Made by a program: the position numbers and the translations under genes. The notes under the pieces were generated by a model. The model was not told the origin of the DNA and ran no database searches. It was given only the letters and a program-made list of their open reading frames with translations. A stretch of DNA of 64,000 nt from Zingiber officinale (taxonomy: Eukaryota > Streptophyta > Magnoliopsida > Zingiberales > Zingiberaceae). The stretch's first letter is position 1. Each line of letters starts with the position of its first letter. Location of the stretch: positions 28,021,593 to 28,085,592 of the forward strand of contig NC_055986.1 of NCBI RefSeq assembly GCF_018446385.1. Reading direction: 5' to 3'. This document shows positions 12,072 through 24,493 of the stretch, piece after piece.

Positions 12072-14556
12072 TGTTGGGATATGCCCGATGTGGGTGTGTA
12101 TTAGAACACGTTTCATAAGCAAGTACAGCAGAAAATAAAATAATAATAATTCCTAATTATTACATCACACACACCACACACATAAAAGAATACAACAAAT
12201 GAAATATGATCGTAAAATTAAAATTTTATGGGAAGTAAATTTACGCTAGGTATACCTTGCGGATGACCTGTAACAAGAAGGACATCAACCATAGCGATGT
12301 TGTCGAACCTCACCTCTATTCGTATCTACGTCAAGCTCCTCAAGACAACTTCATGAGTTCAAGCCTCTCTTTCGGAAGTTACTAGCCACGAACAAAGAAG
12401 AGGGATTAAGAGGAAGAATAAGCAAACAAGAAAGATGTCTCTTCCTTGCTTGGTGGTCACGACAACAAGGAGAAGGATTTCTCCTTGTTGTGGGTGGTGG
12501 CAAAGAGAGGGGAGAGGAAGAGAAAGATTGGATTTCCAAAATCCAATCAACCAAATAATGAAACTTCTATCTAATAATTTCCTAATTACATCTACATATA
12601 ATCCACTTTAATGAGTTACATTAGAAAACTCAAATCCAACTCATTATCCCTTAACCAAAAATTAGCCCATTAATCTCTTGGTTTGGTTTACAACTAAACC
12701 AAGTTGGTTTATGACTAATTCATAATTAAACCAAATATGGTCCAACTCTACCATAAGAGATGTATCACATCCGTGCTTCCATTATGACAAATATTTTCAT
12801 ATTTGTCCTATGTATGGACCAACCAAACATTTATCTCTTGATCTAAGAATCTTATTCTTTAACTTATTTTACGTCTTTTAAATACTCGTTAGTGCATGTT
12901 GTAGGACCGTGGTGGCCAAAAGGGGGGGGGGGTTGAATAGCCTGCAAAAACAATAACAAAACCCTTCTCGATCTTTCAACAGAACACTTGCATAAATTAT
13001 AATAATAAAACAGAAAGAAACTAAAGAAAGAGGCACACAAAGATTTATTTGGTTACAACCGGGGAAATTGTTAATCCAAGGAAAATGTCACACTGACTAT
13101 CTCCTTTAGGCGGAGAAGCCTTGTACAACAATTAAGCGCATAAATAAAGAAGCTAATCTAGAAATTGAGCGTACAAGTGTTGGAAATGAATTACTTGTGT
13201 TGAATGAAAGATTCTGGACCAAGGCTATATTTATAGCCTTGGTCGGGGCGCCCTGAAGGGGTTCCGGGCGTCCTGGGGGGATAAAACTTTATCACCAATG
13301 AAACAGATCGCGCTTGATGCGATCCGGTCAAAAGTCCACTTCCGGGCGCTCGGACCACTTAAGTCAACCAGGTCGACTTTCTGGTCTGGGCCTTCTGCTC
13401 CGGTGCTGCTTGCCTCAGTCCGGGTCTTCCACTCCGGCTCCGCTTGCTTGGGTGATTTCTGCCATCAGGAATAGGGCTCACTCAAACCCAACTTTCGGTC
13501 TTCTCGAACAGGCTTCCGCTCCGGCTTCTCGTCCCTCGGAATCGTCGCGTGCTTCCTTCTCGTCCGCCAACGTATTCATCCGCAGTCTTCGTCCCTCAGT
13601 CGCACCCTGTGCCGACCTTCTCTCTAGCTGCGTCTCTTGCTCCTCGAGCATTCTTCCGCTCCGGCTTCTCGTCCCTCGGAACCACCGCACGCTTCCTTTT
13701 TGTTTGCCGGTGTACTCTTCCGCAATGCATCATCCCTCGAGTGCACCGTGTGCCGTCCTTCTCGCTAGCTGTGTCTTCCGCTCAGCTACTTGTGCTCCTA
13801 AGCTCTTGCACATTTAGACACAAGGTTAAAAACACACAGGACCTAACTTAACTTGTTGATCACACCAAAACAACCTTGGGGTTCCAACACATGTGACCCA
13901 ATAGGTTCCTAATTTTCTTGGTTGTCCATAATTAACTACTTCATTATAGAACGATCATGAGTGGCACCTAATAGTACATCACAATCCTCAATTAGTGGGA
14001 AAATCATAGTGGATCATAGAACTACTTCTAAACCCTTCAGCAGCTATAGTGAGTCGTGTCTTATTCCTTTCACTCATCTTATACTCATTTGATTTAGGAC
14101 ATGGTCTATGTATTTGTCCCCACTAGACTGACTACGTCACACCTAACCCAAGTAATACTACCTTGTTCTATGAATTCAAATTACTCGTACATGTGTACAA
14201 GAGTCTCGTACTCTTAACATTTGATGTTTTGGCCAAAGAATTTGAGTAATAATCCTAACGAGTGGCCATATGATATACGTCTCCTCGCAAGGAGCAGTGA
14301 ATCCTCTGTGAGCTATCCAAAAATCTTCGGGCATTTTGACTTATACTAAGTCATCCCGAGTCCACACCTCAATTGGTGCTTTTTTAAGATGTCAAAGTAT
14401 AAGTCTCCATGACCAAGATGACTTGTATATTTCAAGTCGAACTAAACTTTCACTTGAGCTGCAGTAAAAACTTCATAGACATATCCATATATATAAATAA
14501 CCATATGAAGTCTTACAGTGAGTCATTCCAATGAACTAGTTACCATAACTAGCATA
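12072..14556 (-). repeat. LTR of C, outer left copy, truncated, interrupted by D
   Basis: The segments 12072-12899 and 13890-14556 align with 32063 to about 33553 of the complete right LTR. The copy stops at CTAGCAT, about 335 bases short of a full LTR, and a second LTR copy begins immediately. The interruption 12900-13889 is element D. Confidence 0.85.
12900..13889 (-). mobile_element. Element D: solo LTR of Sirevirus-like type
   Basis: This 990-base insertion starts TGTAGGACCG and ends TTCCAACA. It is flanked by a perfect CATGT duplication (12895-12899 and 13890-13894). No internal region is present, so it is a solo LTR. On the minus strand it starts TGTTGGAACCCCAAGGTTG and ends with a polyC-rich tract before CGGTCCTACA, typical of Sirevirus LTRs. 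The long frames inside it (13314-13851) are readings of GC-rich LTR sequence, not genes. Confidence 0.85.
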
Positions 14557-15915
14557 TGTTGGGATATGCTCGATGCGAGTGCGTGCCAGAGCACATTTCG
14601 TAAATATGGGTAATAAAAAATAAAATAATAATAATAATTTCTAATTATTATATCACACACACCACACACATACAAGGACACAACTTGCTAAATATGATCA
14701 CATAATTAAATTTTACGAGAAGTAAATTTACGCTAGGTATACCTTACGAATGACCTATAACAAGAAGGGAATCAACCATAGCGACGTTGTCGAACCTTGT
14801 CTCTATTCATATCCACGTTGAGCTCCTCAAGACAACTCCTTGAGTACAAGCCTCTCCTTCAGAAGTTACTAGCCACGAGCGAAGAAGAGGGATCAAGAAG
14901 AAGAAGAAGGAAGCACACAAGGAAGAAATTCTTCCTTGTGGTGGTCAAGGCAACAAGGAGGGGAGCCTCCTTGTTGTTGGTGGCAGGAAAGAGAGGAGAG
15001 GGAGAGGAGGATTGGGTTTTCAAAAGAAAATCAACCAAATAATGAAAACTTCTCTCTAATTCTCTCACAATTACATCTATATATAATTCTTTTTAATGAG
15101 TTAGATTAGAAAGTCCAAATCCAATCCATTATCCCTTAACCAAAAATTAGCTCATTAACCCCTTGGTTTAGTTCACAACTATGCCAAGTTGGTTTATGAC
15201 TAATTCATGATTAAACCAAATATGGTTCAACTCTACCATAAGAGATGTAGCTCATCCACACTTCCATTATGACAAATATTTTCATATTTATTTTATGTAT
15301 GGTCTAATCAAATATTTATCTCTTGATCTAAGAATTCTATTCTTTAACTTATTTTACGTCTTTTAGAGACTCGTTAGTACATGTGAATCAATAGGTTCCC
15401 GATTCATCTTGGTTGCCCATAATTAACTACTTAATTAAAGAACGATCATGAGTGACACCTAGTAGCACATCATGATCCCTAATTAGCGTGAAAATTATAG
15501 TTGATCTTAGAACTAATTCTAAACCCTTTAACAGCTATAGTGAGTCACGCCTTGTTTCTTTCACTCGTCTTATACCACTTGGTTCAGGACATGGTTTATG
15601 TGTCTGTCCCCACTAGACTGACTATGTCACACCTAGCGCAAGTAATACTTCCTCATTCTATGGATTCAAATTACTCATATATGTGTCTAAGAGTCTTGCA
15701 CTCTTAACATGTGATGCTTTGACCAAAGACTTTGAGTAATAATCCTAATGAATGGTCATAGGGTATACGTCTCCTCGTAAAGAGCAGTGAATCCTCTGTG
15801 GGCTATCCAAACATCTTCGGGTATTTCGACTTATACCCAATCATTCTAGGTCCACACCTGAATGAGGTGCTTGCTTAAGATGTCAAAGTATAAGTCTCCA
15901 TGACTAAGATGACTT
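14557..15915 (-). repeat. LTR of C, inner left copy, truncated
   Basis: It starts TGTTGGGATATGCTCGATG and follows the right LTR to the shared block GACTAAGATGACTT. It breaks at 15915, whereas the full LTR continues for about 470 bases. The lost part would have contained the LTR's 5' (U3) end in the minus-strand sense. Confidence 0.85.
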
Positions 15916-17166
15916 AAATTTTAATAAGTCTCTAAATATATAATTTAATTTTTAATAAATAATTAAATTTATAATTTATATTTATTAAGCTCATTTAAGT
16001 TCAATAAAAGCTCGAATAAGCTCGTGAGCCATGAATATATTCATTAAATAAAGCTCGATCTCTGCTCGATTATAAATGAGTCAAACTCAAACATTCAAAA
16101 GTTTGGCTTGGCTTAGCTCGACGTGTCACCCTGGCCGAGACCAAGAAGAAGGAGGCTGTGTGGAGGCCACACGACCATGCCACGGGTCGTGTGGTGTCTG
16201 TGCCCTGCTCTATAAAAGGGAGGTTTCTTCCCCTTTCTTGGGGAGGAAGGCTTTCCCTTTGGGGAGATCCATCTTGGTGTTGATCCTCACCTTCTTTGAC
16301 CTTCATCCGATGATCCAAGGCCATCTTTATCTCCACATCGACTTCGGAAGCTCAGGATTAGATCCCAAGATCACTCAACGCCATTGGATAAGCATTTCTC
16401 TTCTCTTCTCTTCAATTAGGGATTTGAATGCTTGTGATCTTTATGTCTTTGGATCTCTATCTTAGTGTCATGGAGTAGATCCTTTGTTCTAGGATTAAGG
16501 GAGTAGTTGTAGTGTGATTTGATGTAAGAACTCATGGATATGCCAATTTCCTATCTAAATGATGTTAGCATGTTTTATATCTATTTGATCTTATGTGAAT
16601 TCATGTGTTTGGACTTAATTATCATGTTTGTGTGTGCTTGTGGATCCCATAGAGGGATGTCCTAGATCGTATGACCGAGGGACGCTAGTGATAGGAAGAT
16701 CCTGCTAATAGACGTTTTGGGTGTCATCTTGAAAGGTGAAACAAGTCTCTACAAGGAAGTGGGATGGTTAAATGCAATTATCACCTTCATCTCTATATAT
16801 GTTGAGTAGTGCATGTGTTTCTGTGTTGTATGCCCGAGGGACACTAGTGACAGGCAGATCTTGCTAACGGACTTTATAGGAATCGTACCTATTTGATTAC
16901 TAGTAATGTTGATCTAAGTCCCTTGTCGGTTGTCCTTTGCAGGGGAGAACTAGCTACTTCTTACAAATGCATGTGAATTGAGGATGTGAATTGGTGAACC
17001 ATGTTATATTGATGAATATCACAATGAAATCGAACTCCTAGAACACTCATAAAAACCAAGTTCCTCATTTACTTTTCTTATTCTAAGTCTTGTTTCTTTA
17101 CTTAGTACCCTTCTTATTTTAGTCAATCATTTAGCTAATTCTTCGTGAGACATCGTTAGTGCTTAT
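15916..17166 (+). mobile_element. Element F: gypsy-like LTR piece, left part
   Basis: The first 200 bases are AT-rich with repeated AAGCTCG motifs. After about 16120 the sequence looks like a Ty3/gypsy-type LTR: a duplicated CACACGACC...GGGTCGTGTGG palindrome, then TATAAAAGG at 16211-16219. It is cut at 17166 by element E. It resumes at 26902-26960 with CCCTGTGGGTTTGATATC and TGTGCATTTGTGG, which resemble gypsy LTR ends. No primer site or coding sequence follows. Exact borders and class are uncertain. Confidence 0.5.
16211..16219 (+). promoter_or_regulatory. TATA box in piece F
   Basis: TATAAAAGG is followed about 25 bases on by a C/T-rich stretch, a plausible LTR promoter. Confidence 0.45.
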
Positions 17167-19561
17167 TGCTACTCGGAAAACCTATAGGTTCCACTGTACA
17201 AAAATTTTGTACAAAGGTCTGAACCTTTTCCTAGCTACCATGTGTTCTTTTAAATTAAATTTTGGATCGCCTGCGGAACTTAACACGTTTGATCCAAAAC
17301 TTAATCTATTTGTTCTTTTAGGTTTTGACTTGGATCTCCTGCGGAACTTAACACGTTCGACCCAAGTCTCCTTAAGTTATTAATTCCATTAAATATTAAT
17401 TTCCATAAAAGGTTCCCAGTACTGACGTGGCGAGGCACATGACCTTCTTGGATATGGGAGCAACCACCACCGACTAGACAAAACCTTTAATAGAAAGCTA
17501 ATATTTAATTTCCTAAAATAACTTTAGGTTAACCAAAGAGAACAATCAAATCACAAGGAAAAGAAAAAAAAATAAAAGAACACAACTTCGAAAAAACATA
17601 TTCGAAATTCTAGAACGTAAGCCTCTTGTATTTGGTATTATTTCCATAAATAACTAGCATGATGCGGAAATAGAAATTACTAGTTATACCTTGTAGAAAA
17701 ACCTCTTGATCTTCTACCGTATTCCTCTTCTAACCTCGGACGTTGTGTGGGCAACGATCTACCGAGATGAGAAACCACCAACCACCTTCTTCTCCTCCAA
17801 GCAAGGTTCGGCCACAAAAGAAAAGCTTCGCCAAGGAGAAAAACCAAAATACTAACCAAGCTCCAAGAGATACTAGCTTTCTCTCCTTCTTCTTCTTCTT
17901 CTCCAAGTAGTATCCGGCCACCACAAGAGCTCCAAGGAAGGGAGAGAGGTTCGGCCACCACAAGAGGAAGAGAGGGAGAGGATGACCGACCACACCAAGG
18001 AACAAGAGAGGGAGAGGAATAATAGATGTTGTGTCTCTTGAAGGCACCCTCACCCCTTCTTTTATATTCCTTGACCTAGGCAAATTAGGAAATTTAATTA
18101 CAATAAAATTTCCTCAATTTCCTTGACATGATTTAATTTAGAAAAATAAAATAAATTTTCCAAATCAAACTTCAATGGCCGACCACATCATTGGAGAACA
18201 AATTGGACAAGTTTTAATCAACAATTAAAACTTCCTAATTTGTTTCCGAAAATTTAAAAAAAATAAAATTTCTCTTTAAAATCTCTTCATGGTTGATAAA
18301 AGGAAATTTCTATAATTTTAATTTTATCAACATGTGAATAATTTTTAAAGAGAAAATAAAACATCTCTCCAATCTACAAATAAGGAAAGAGATCTAATCT
18401 CTTTCTTTAATCTTTTGTAGATCTTTTACAAGAGAGATATTTTAATTTTAATTCTCTTTAAATTATATCTTCCACATAATAATAAAAATTAAAATTAAAT
18501 TTCTTTTTAATTTATTTTGGCCGACCCTACTAGCTTGGGTTCAAGCTAGGGCCGACCACCATACCTAGGCCGGCCTTAGCTTGGTTCCCAAGCTAGCTTG
18601 GCCGGCCCCTTATTGGTGGGTATAGAAGGTGGGTATAGGTGGGTATAGAACTCTATAAATAAGAGGCTACGATAGGGACCGAGAGGAGGAATTGGTTTTG
18701 GTCTCCCGATAAAATTAAGCATCCCGTGTTCGCCCCAAATACACAACTTAATTTTATCAATGATAATTCATTCCACTAGAGAACTATCATTGAACTACCG
18801 CACCAATCCCAAATTACATTTTTGGGCTCCTTCTTATTATGAGTGTGTTAGTCTCCCTGTGTTTAAGATATCGAATGTCCACTAATTAAGTGAGTTACTG
18901 ACAACTCATTTAATTAATATCTAAGTCCAAGAGTAGTACCACTCAACCTTATTGTCATGTCGGACTAAGTCCACTGCGGGTTTAACATGACAATCTTTAT
19001 GAGCTCCTCTTGAGGACATTATCAACCTAGTATCTCTAGGACACAGTTTCCTTCTATAATCAACAACACACACTATAAGTGATACCATTTCCCAACTTAT
19101 CGAGTTTATTGATTCATCGAACTAAATATCACCCATTGATAAATTAAAGAAATAAATATCAAACATATGTGCTTGTTATTATATTAGGATTAAGAGCACA
19201 CACTTCCATAATAACGAGGTCTTTGTTCCTTTATAAAGTCAATATAAAAGAAACGACCTCTAATGGTCCTACTCAATACACTCCGAGTGTACTAGTGTAA
19301 TTATATAGTCAAAATAAAATAATACCTAATTACACTACGACCTTCTAATGGTTTGTTCCTTTCCATTTTGGTCATGAGCTTCTGTTTATAATTTATAAGG
19401 TACTGATAACATCATCTTCTGCATGTGACACCACATACTATGTTATCTACAATATAAATTAAATGAACAACTACAAACAAATGTAGACAATTAGACCAAA
19501 TGTGATTCTTTATTCATAATGAATGTTTACAAAGCTTAGGCTTTCAGTATACACTCCAACA
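17167..19561 (-). repeat. 3' LTR of element E
   Basis: This 2395-base LTR, read on the minus strand, starts TGTTGGAGTGTATACTGAAAG and ends GAGTAGCA. It carries GGCCGGCC/GGCCGACC hairpins near 18526-18606 and a minus-strand TATAAAAG near 18058. The adjacent polypurine tract lies at 19562-19576. Confidence 0.9.
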
Positions 19562-19576
19562 ATCTCCCACTTATAC
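19562..19576 (-). other. Polypurine tract of element E
   Basis: The minus strand reads TATAAGTGGGAGAT, ending directly at the LTR start at 19561. Confidence 0.75.
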
Positions 19577-19582
19577 TAATGA

Positions 19583-22500
19583 CTAAGCTGCCATATCTTC
19601 TACCATACATCTGATTCCCATTCCCTCCACATGCCGATCGAAAGCTTTCGCCGGAAGGGCCTTAGTGAAAGGATCTGCCAGGTTATCCGCTGATGCAATC
19701 TTGGCGATGACAACTTCTCCTCGCTTCACGATATCTCGTATCAGGTGGTACTTGCGCTCTATATGTTTACTTGCCTTATGAGCTCGTGGTTCTTTCGAGT
19801 TTGCAACTGCACCACTATTATCACAATAAATTGTGATGATTTTGGGCAAACTAGGAATCACATCTAAATCCATTAGAAAGTTCCTGAGCCAAACTGCTTC
19901 TTTAGCTGCCTCAGAGGCTGCTACATACTCAGCTTCCATGGTTGAGTCCGAAACGCATTTCTGCTTAACACTCCTCCATGAAATGGCTCCACCTCCTAAA
20001 GTAAACACATAGCCTGATGTAGACTTACTGTTGTCCCTATCTGATTGGAAATCTGAATCCGTGTAACCCACAGGGAGCAGATCATCTGCTTGGTAAACTA
20101 GCATATAATCTCTAGTCCTTCTCAGGTACTTTAATATATGCTTTACCGCAGTCCAATGTCCTTGTCCAGGGTTACTCTGATATCTGCTGACCATGCCCAC
20201 GGCAAAACAGATATCAGGTCTCGTACATAGCATTGCATACATTAGGCTTCCTACAGCCGAAGCATAAGGAACTGCTTTCATGTCCTCTATCTCTTTTGAT
20301 GTCTTTGGAGACATATCTTTAGATAAAGCTACTCCATGTCTAAAAGGTAAGAAACCTTTCTTGGAATCCTGCATGCTAAAACGAGCAAGGATTGTATCTA
20401 TATATGAAGCTTGGGATAGACACAACATTCTTTTCTTACGATCCCTTATAACTTTGATCCCAAGAATGTGTGCACATTCTCCTAAGTCCTTCATATCAAA
20501 TTATTTGGACAACCATACCCTTACGTTTGATAATACCTTGACATTGTTGCCAATTAACAAAATATCATCTACGTATAGTACAAGAAATACCACCACGTTT
20601 CCGTTACACTTCTTATATACACAAGACTCATCCGGACTTTGAATAAATCCATATGACTGGATTACTTCATTAAACCGGATGTTCCAAGACCTTGAAGCTT
20701 GCTTCAGTCCATAAATGGACCGATTGAGCTTGCACACTAGATGCTCTTTGCCTTTTTCAATGAACCCTTTTGGTTGCTTCATATGGATGTTCTCTTCAAG
20801 ACTTCCATTAAGGAAAGCTGTCTTGACATCCATTTGCCAAATCTCATAATCCATATGAGCAGCAATGGATAAGAGTATCCGGATAGACTTAAGCATGACT
20901 ACTGGTGAAAATGTCTCCTCATAATCGATTCCCTCTTTTTGAGTGTACCCTTTCGCAACAAGCCTAGCTTTGAAGGTTTCTACCTTCCGTCATCCCTCTT
21001 TTCCTTTTGTAGATCCACTTGCATCCAATGCCTTTTACACCATCGGTGGTTCTACAAGCTCCCGGACCTTATTAGAGTACATAGACTCTATTTCGAATTC
21101 ATCGCCTTTTGCCAAGATCTTGCATCTGTATCTTGGATTCGTCATATGACCGGGGATAAGGTTCATGTTTACCGGGATCAAGTCCAAGACTCTCCCAAAA
21201 CATGAATCTCTCAGTGCCTCACAACCCTCCCACTACGACGAGGCATGCGTGGTTGTGTATCATGTGTGACACGTGTTGCGTCTCTTGTGGTACTTCATCT
21301 TGTCTTGTTGGTACTAGGCGTGTCCTCTCTAAGTTCTTCTAAAACAATTTTACTCGGGCTTGTGATCCATTATATAGTCTTCTTCTAAAAGCGGGCATTG
21401 GTGCTAACAATGACCTTGGTCTTTAGGACTATAAAATAAACCTCCTTTCGTTCCTTTGGGATATCCCACAAACACGCGAACTTCTGTACGAGATTCTAAC
21501 TTATCAGCATATGGTTGGACTACCCCAAATCCGAATATGTCTTAGACTGGGTTTTCGCCCATTCCACAATTCTATGGGAGTAGAAGAAACTGATTTAGAA
21601 GGTACTAAGTTCAGAACGTATACTGCTGTTTCCAGAGCATATCCCCAAAACGAATTTGGTAATTCTGAATAACTCATCATTGATCTAACCATCTCCATAA
21701 GAGTCCTATTCCTTCGTTCTGCTACACCATTCTGTTGGGGTGTTCCAGGTGCAGACAATTGGGATTGAATCCCGGCCTCTGATAAGTAATTCCTAAACTC
21801 TCCTAAGAGGTATTCGCCACCACGATCAGATCGTAGTGTCTTGATACTTTTACCTAATCGTTTTTCCACATCAGCCTTGTATTCTTTGAACTTATCAAAG
21901 CACTCGGACTTGCGGCGCATTAGGTAAATATATCCATATCTTGAATAATCATCTATAAAAGAGACAAAATATTCAAAACCTCCTCTTGCCTGGACAGACA
22001 TAGGACCACACAAATCAGAGTGAACCAATTCTAACACTTCTTTGGCTCTATACCCCTTGGCCTTGAACGGCCTCTTGGTCATTTTACCTTCTAAGCAAGA
22101 TTCACAAGTTAGAAAATTTTCCAACTCTAATGAACTTAAAAGTCCATCGGCTATAAGCCTCTGAATCCTACTTAAGTTAATATGACCAAGCCTTAGATGC
22201 CAAAAATATGCTTGATTCATTTCTGAAGGTTCTTTTCTCTTATTAGAATTAGAAGATGAATTATAAATTTCCATGTTTTGCTTTGTGGAAGAATTTGGAT
22301 TTAAAATATACAAATTGCCAACTAATGCACCAGAACAGATAATCACTTTATTTCTTTTAATAACTACATCGTTACTGAAAGAAACTGAATATCCATCTAA
22401 AAACAGTTTAGAAACTGAAATTAAATTCTTTCTAAAACTGGGTACATAAAGACAATTTCTTAAAACCAAATTTCTATTTCTACTAAAAGATAAGTAGGCG

Positions 22501-23365
22501 TCTCCCACTGCAACAGCTGCCACCTTAGTAGCATTGCCCATGTAGACGATAATCTCTCCTTGAGATAGTCGTTGGGTACCCCTTTGTTTTGGTTCCTACG
22601 AGGACGATCCGCCTTCCAATGTCCTGCCTGCTTGCAGATGAAGCATTGCCCTTGACTTCTTCACTCCGACTTTAAATCCCGTACTCGAGATTTATTCACT
22701 TTCTTTCTTGAGCCGACTTGTTTCTTCTTCTTCTTTCCTCTCGGTTTAGAAGTAGAACCATTTTCAAAGTGAATTTGAGAATTGTGACGAAATAATCCTT
22801 CTGAAGTTCCGTCAGTGGTTTCCCTAATGAATAAATCCTTTTATTCATATTATAGTTCAAGGGAACTGCTCAAAACTTCTAGGTAGCGTTTGGAGAATCA
22901 TATCGATCCGGGTTTCCCCATCAATTTCTCCTCCAAGGATCAGATCTCGTTCGGATAAGCCATCATCGTAGGATATGATCCCTCATAGGAGTACCCTCTT
23001 GCATGGTGGCGGTCATTATCTTTCTCATGGCTTCTTGCCTAGAAGCCCTATCCCGATGACCAAAGAGTTCCTTGAGATTGTTCATAATATCATAAGTTAT
23101 TGGTAAATCTTTATCGATGTTGCAATACATTTGACATTGAAGCCAAAATGTAACACCGCGTCATCTCATCGCCTTTACCCATCTCTTATGATATTCAATC
23201 TCCTCTTGGGTAGATTCACCGATGGGTGCATCGGGACAAGGTTCAGTCAGTACAATTTATAGCTTTCTGAGTCAGAACAATATCCGGGTTTCTTTTCCAA
23301 TCTATGTAATTTGGTCCGATAAGTCTATTTTGTTGAAGTATGATGGACAATGGGTTGAAAGTCAT
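19583..23365 (-). pseudogene. gag-pol of element E
   Basis: ATG at 23365-23363 opens Gag (MTFNPLSII), which shifts frame within about 30 codons. A zinc knuckle remains but its last Cys is Arg (codon 22604-22606). The protease active site is missing at a deletion near 22576-22585. Integrase reads openly over 22541-21504 (WHLRLGH, FIDDYSRYGY, GTPQQNG). A degraded stretch follows (21503-20897). Reverse transcriptase resumes at 20896-20501 ([11 protein letters not shown] and YVDD present), with a TAA at 20498-20500 where a Gln codon is expected. RT end and RNase H are open over 20494-19583, ending MVEDMAA. Confidence 0.9.
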
Positions 23366-24471
23366 CCTAAGAATCACAAATAACTTTTGGTCAGAACTCT
23401 AAATTTAGAATAATATTGATTCCTCAAACAATACTATTTTAAATTAACCAACACCTCATAACACCGTGAATTTTGTATGCCACGTTAGTGTGGACGTATA
23501 CAATTTCAACATTTGTAAAAGGAGGGTTTTAACCCATTAATTTTATTATCTTGTCAACCTAACTTTTTGACAAATAAAATTAATAGTTGGTATTATTTGG
23601 TCACACAAATAATAGCAGTGACTCCGTTGGGGTGGATACTATTAGATGTGTCTAAGTGTACACCATTACTTGACACTAAGTCCATTAATAAGATTATGCC
23701 CCTTCCGTTGGGGAATATCACACGCTCTTAATTAACTTCCTATAGTCATCCAAAAATGGAAGTCTGTTCTAGTGATCCGCAAACAAGCTCATCCGTTATG
23801 GAGGAAGGCACTCAGAGCCAACGCGCAAGCTTGTTTGCATCACTTACAAACCAGTAATGGAGACCATGGGATTTACTTAAAAATCCCTCTCCCACTTAGT
23901 TATTTATAAATGAGGAATTTTAACTATGCTAGCCTACTAAACTTGTAAACTAACATGCACACACAGCACAATATAAAAGCAATAAATAGAAAATCTAATT
24001 TTCAACTATTATGGCTTTTATCTTTAATTGTCTTCCGTGTGTTGTCATCCGAAGCTGCTGCCATATTTGGCCACCGCCACCGGGTCTAACTGTCGCATCC
24101 ATCTTGCTCCTAGTTCCGTTGCGCCTCTGGTCCTTAGAAGGTTCCACGCTTTGCAAGATTCGATCCGCGACATAAATAGAATTTTACATTTTTGATCCTA
24201 TATTCCATAAAAGGAATGTACATGTGTCTAGATCAAAAATAAAATCCTAATAAAACTAAATACAGCTCCTGCTGTATTTTAATACAATCATGCACACACA
24301 TATAAATACCCTTGACATGTCCAAGGGTCCAATCACACACATAATAACTAAAAGTCATAATAGTTTGATCCTGCATCCATAGAGTTAGCACATCCTACTA
24401 TTAACCTGCCTAAATTATGTATGACATGTGCATAATTAAACTAAATACCAAATACACAGAGGCAAAACCCT

Positions 24472-24484
24472 AGCTCTGATACCA
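24472..24484 (-). other. Primer-binding site of element E
   Basis: The minus strand reads TGGTATCAGAGCT, a perfect initiator-Met primer site, nine bases from the 5' LTR. The leader between it and gag (23366-24471) has no gene. Confidence 0.85.
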
Positions 24485-24493
24485 ATTCTTGGT

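Noticed and set aside
13314..13851. Ser/Pro-rich frames of 100-167 codons
   Set aside because: They lie inside solo LTR D and have no family resemblance.
17680..18083. Frames of 93-117 codons, repeated at 25005-25408
   Set aside because: They are present in both LTRs of element E and low in complexity (TCT/CTC runs); LTR sequence rather than genes.
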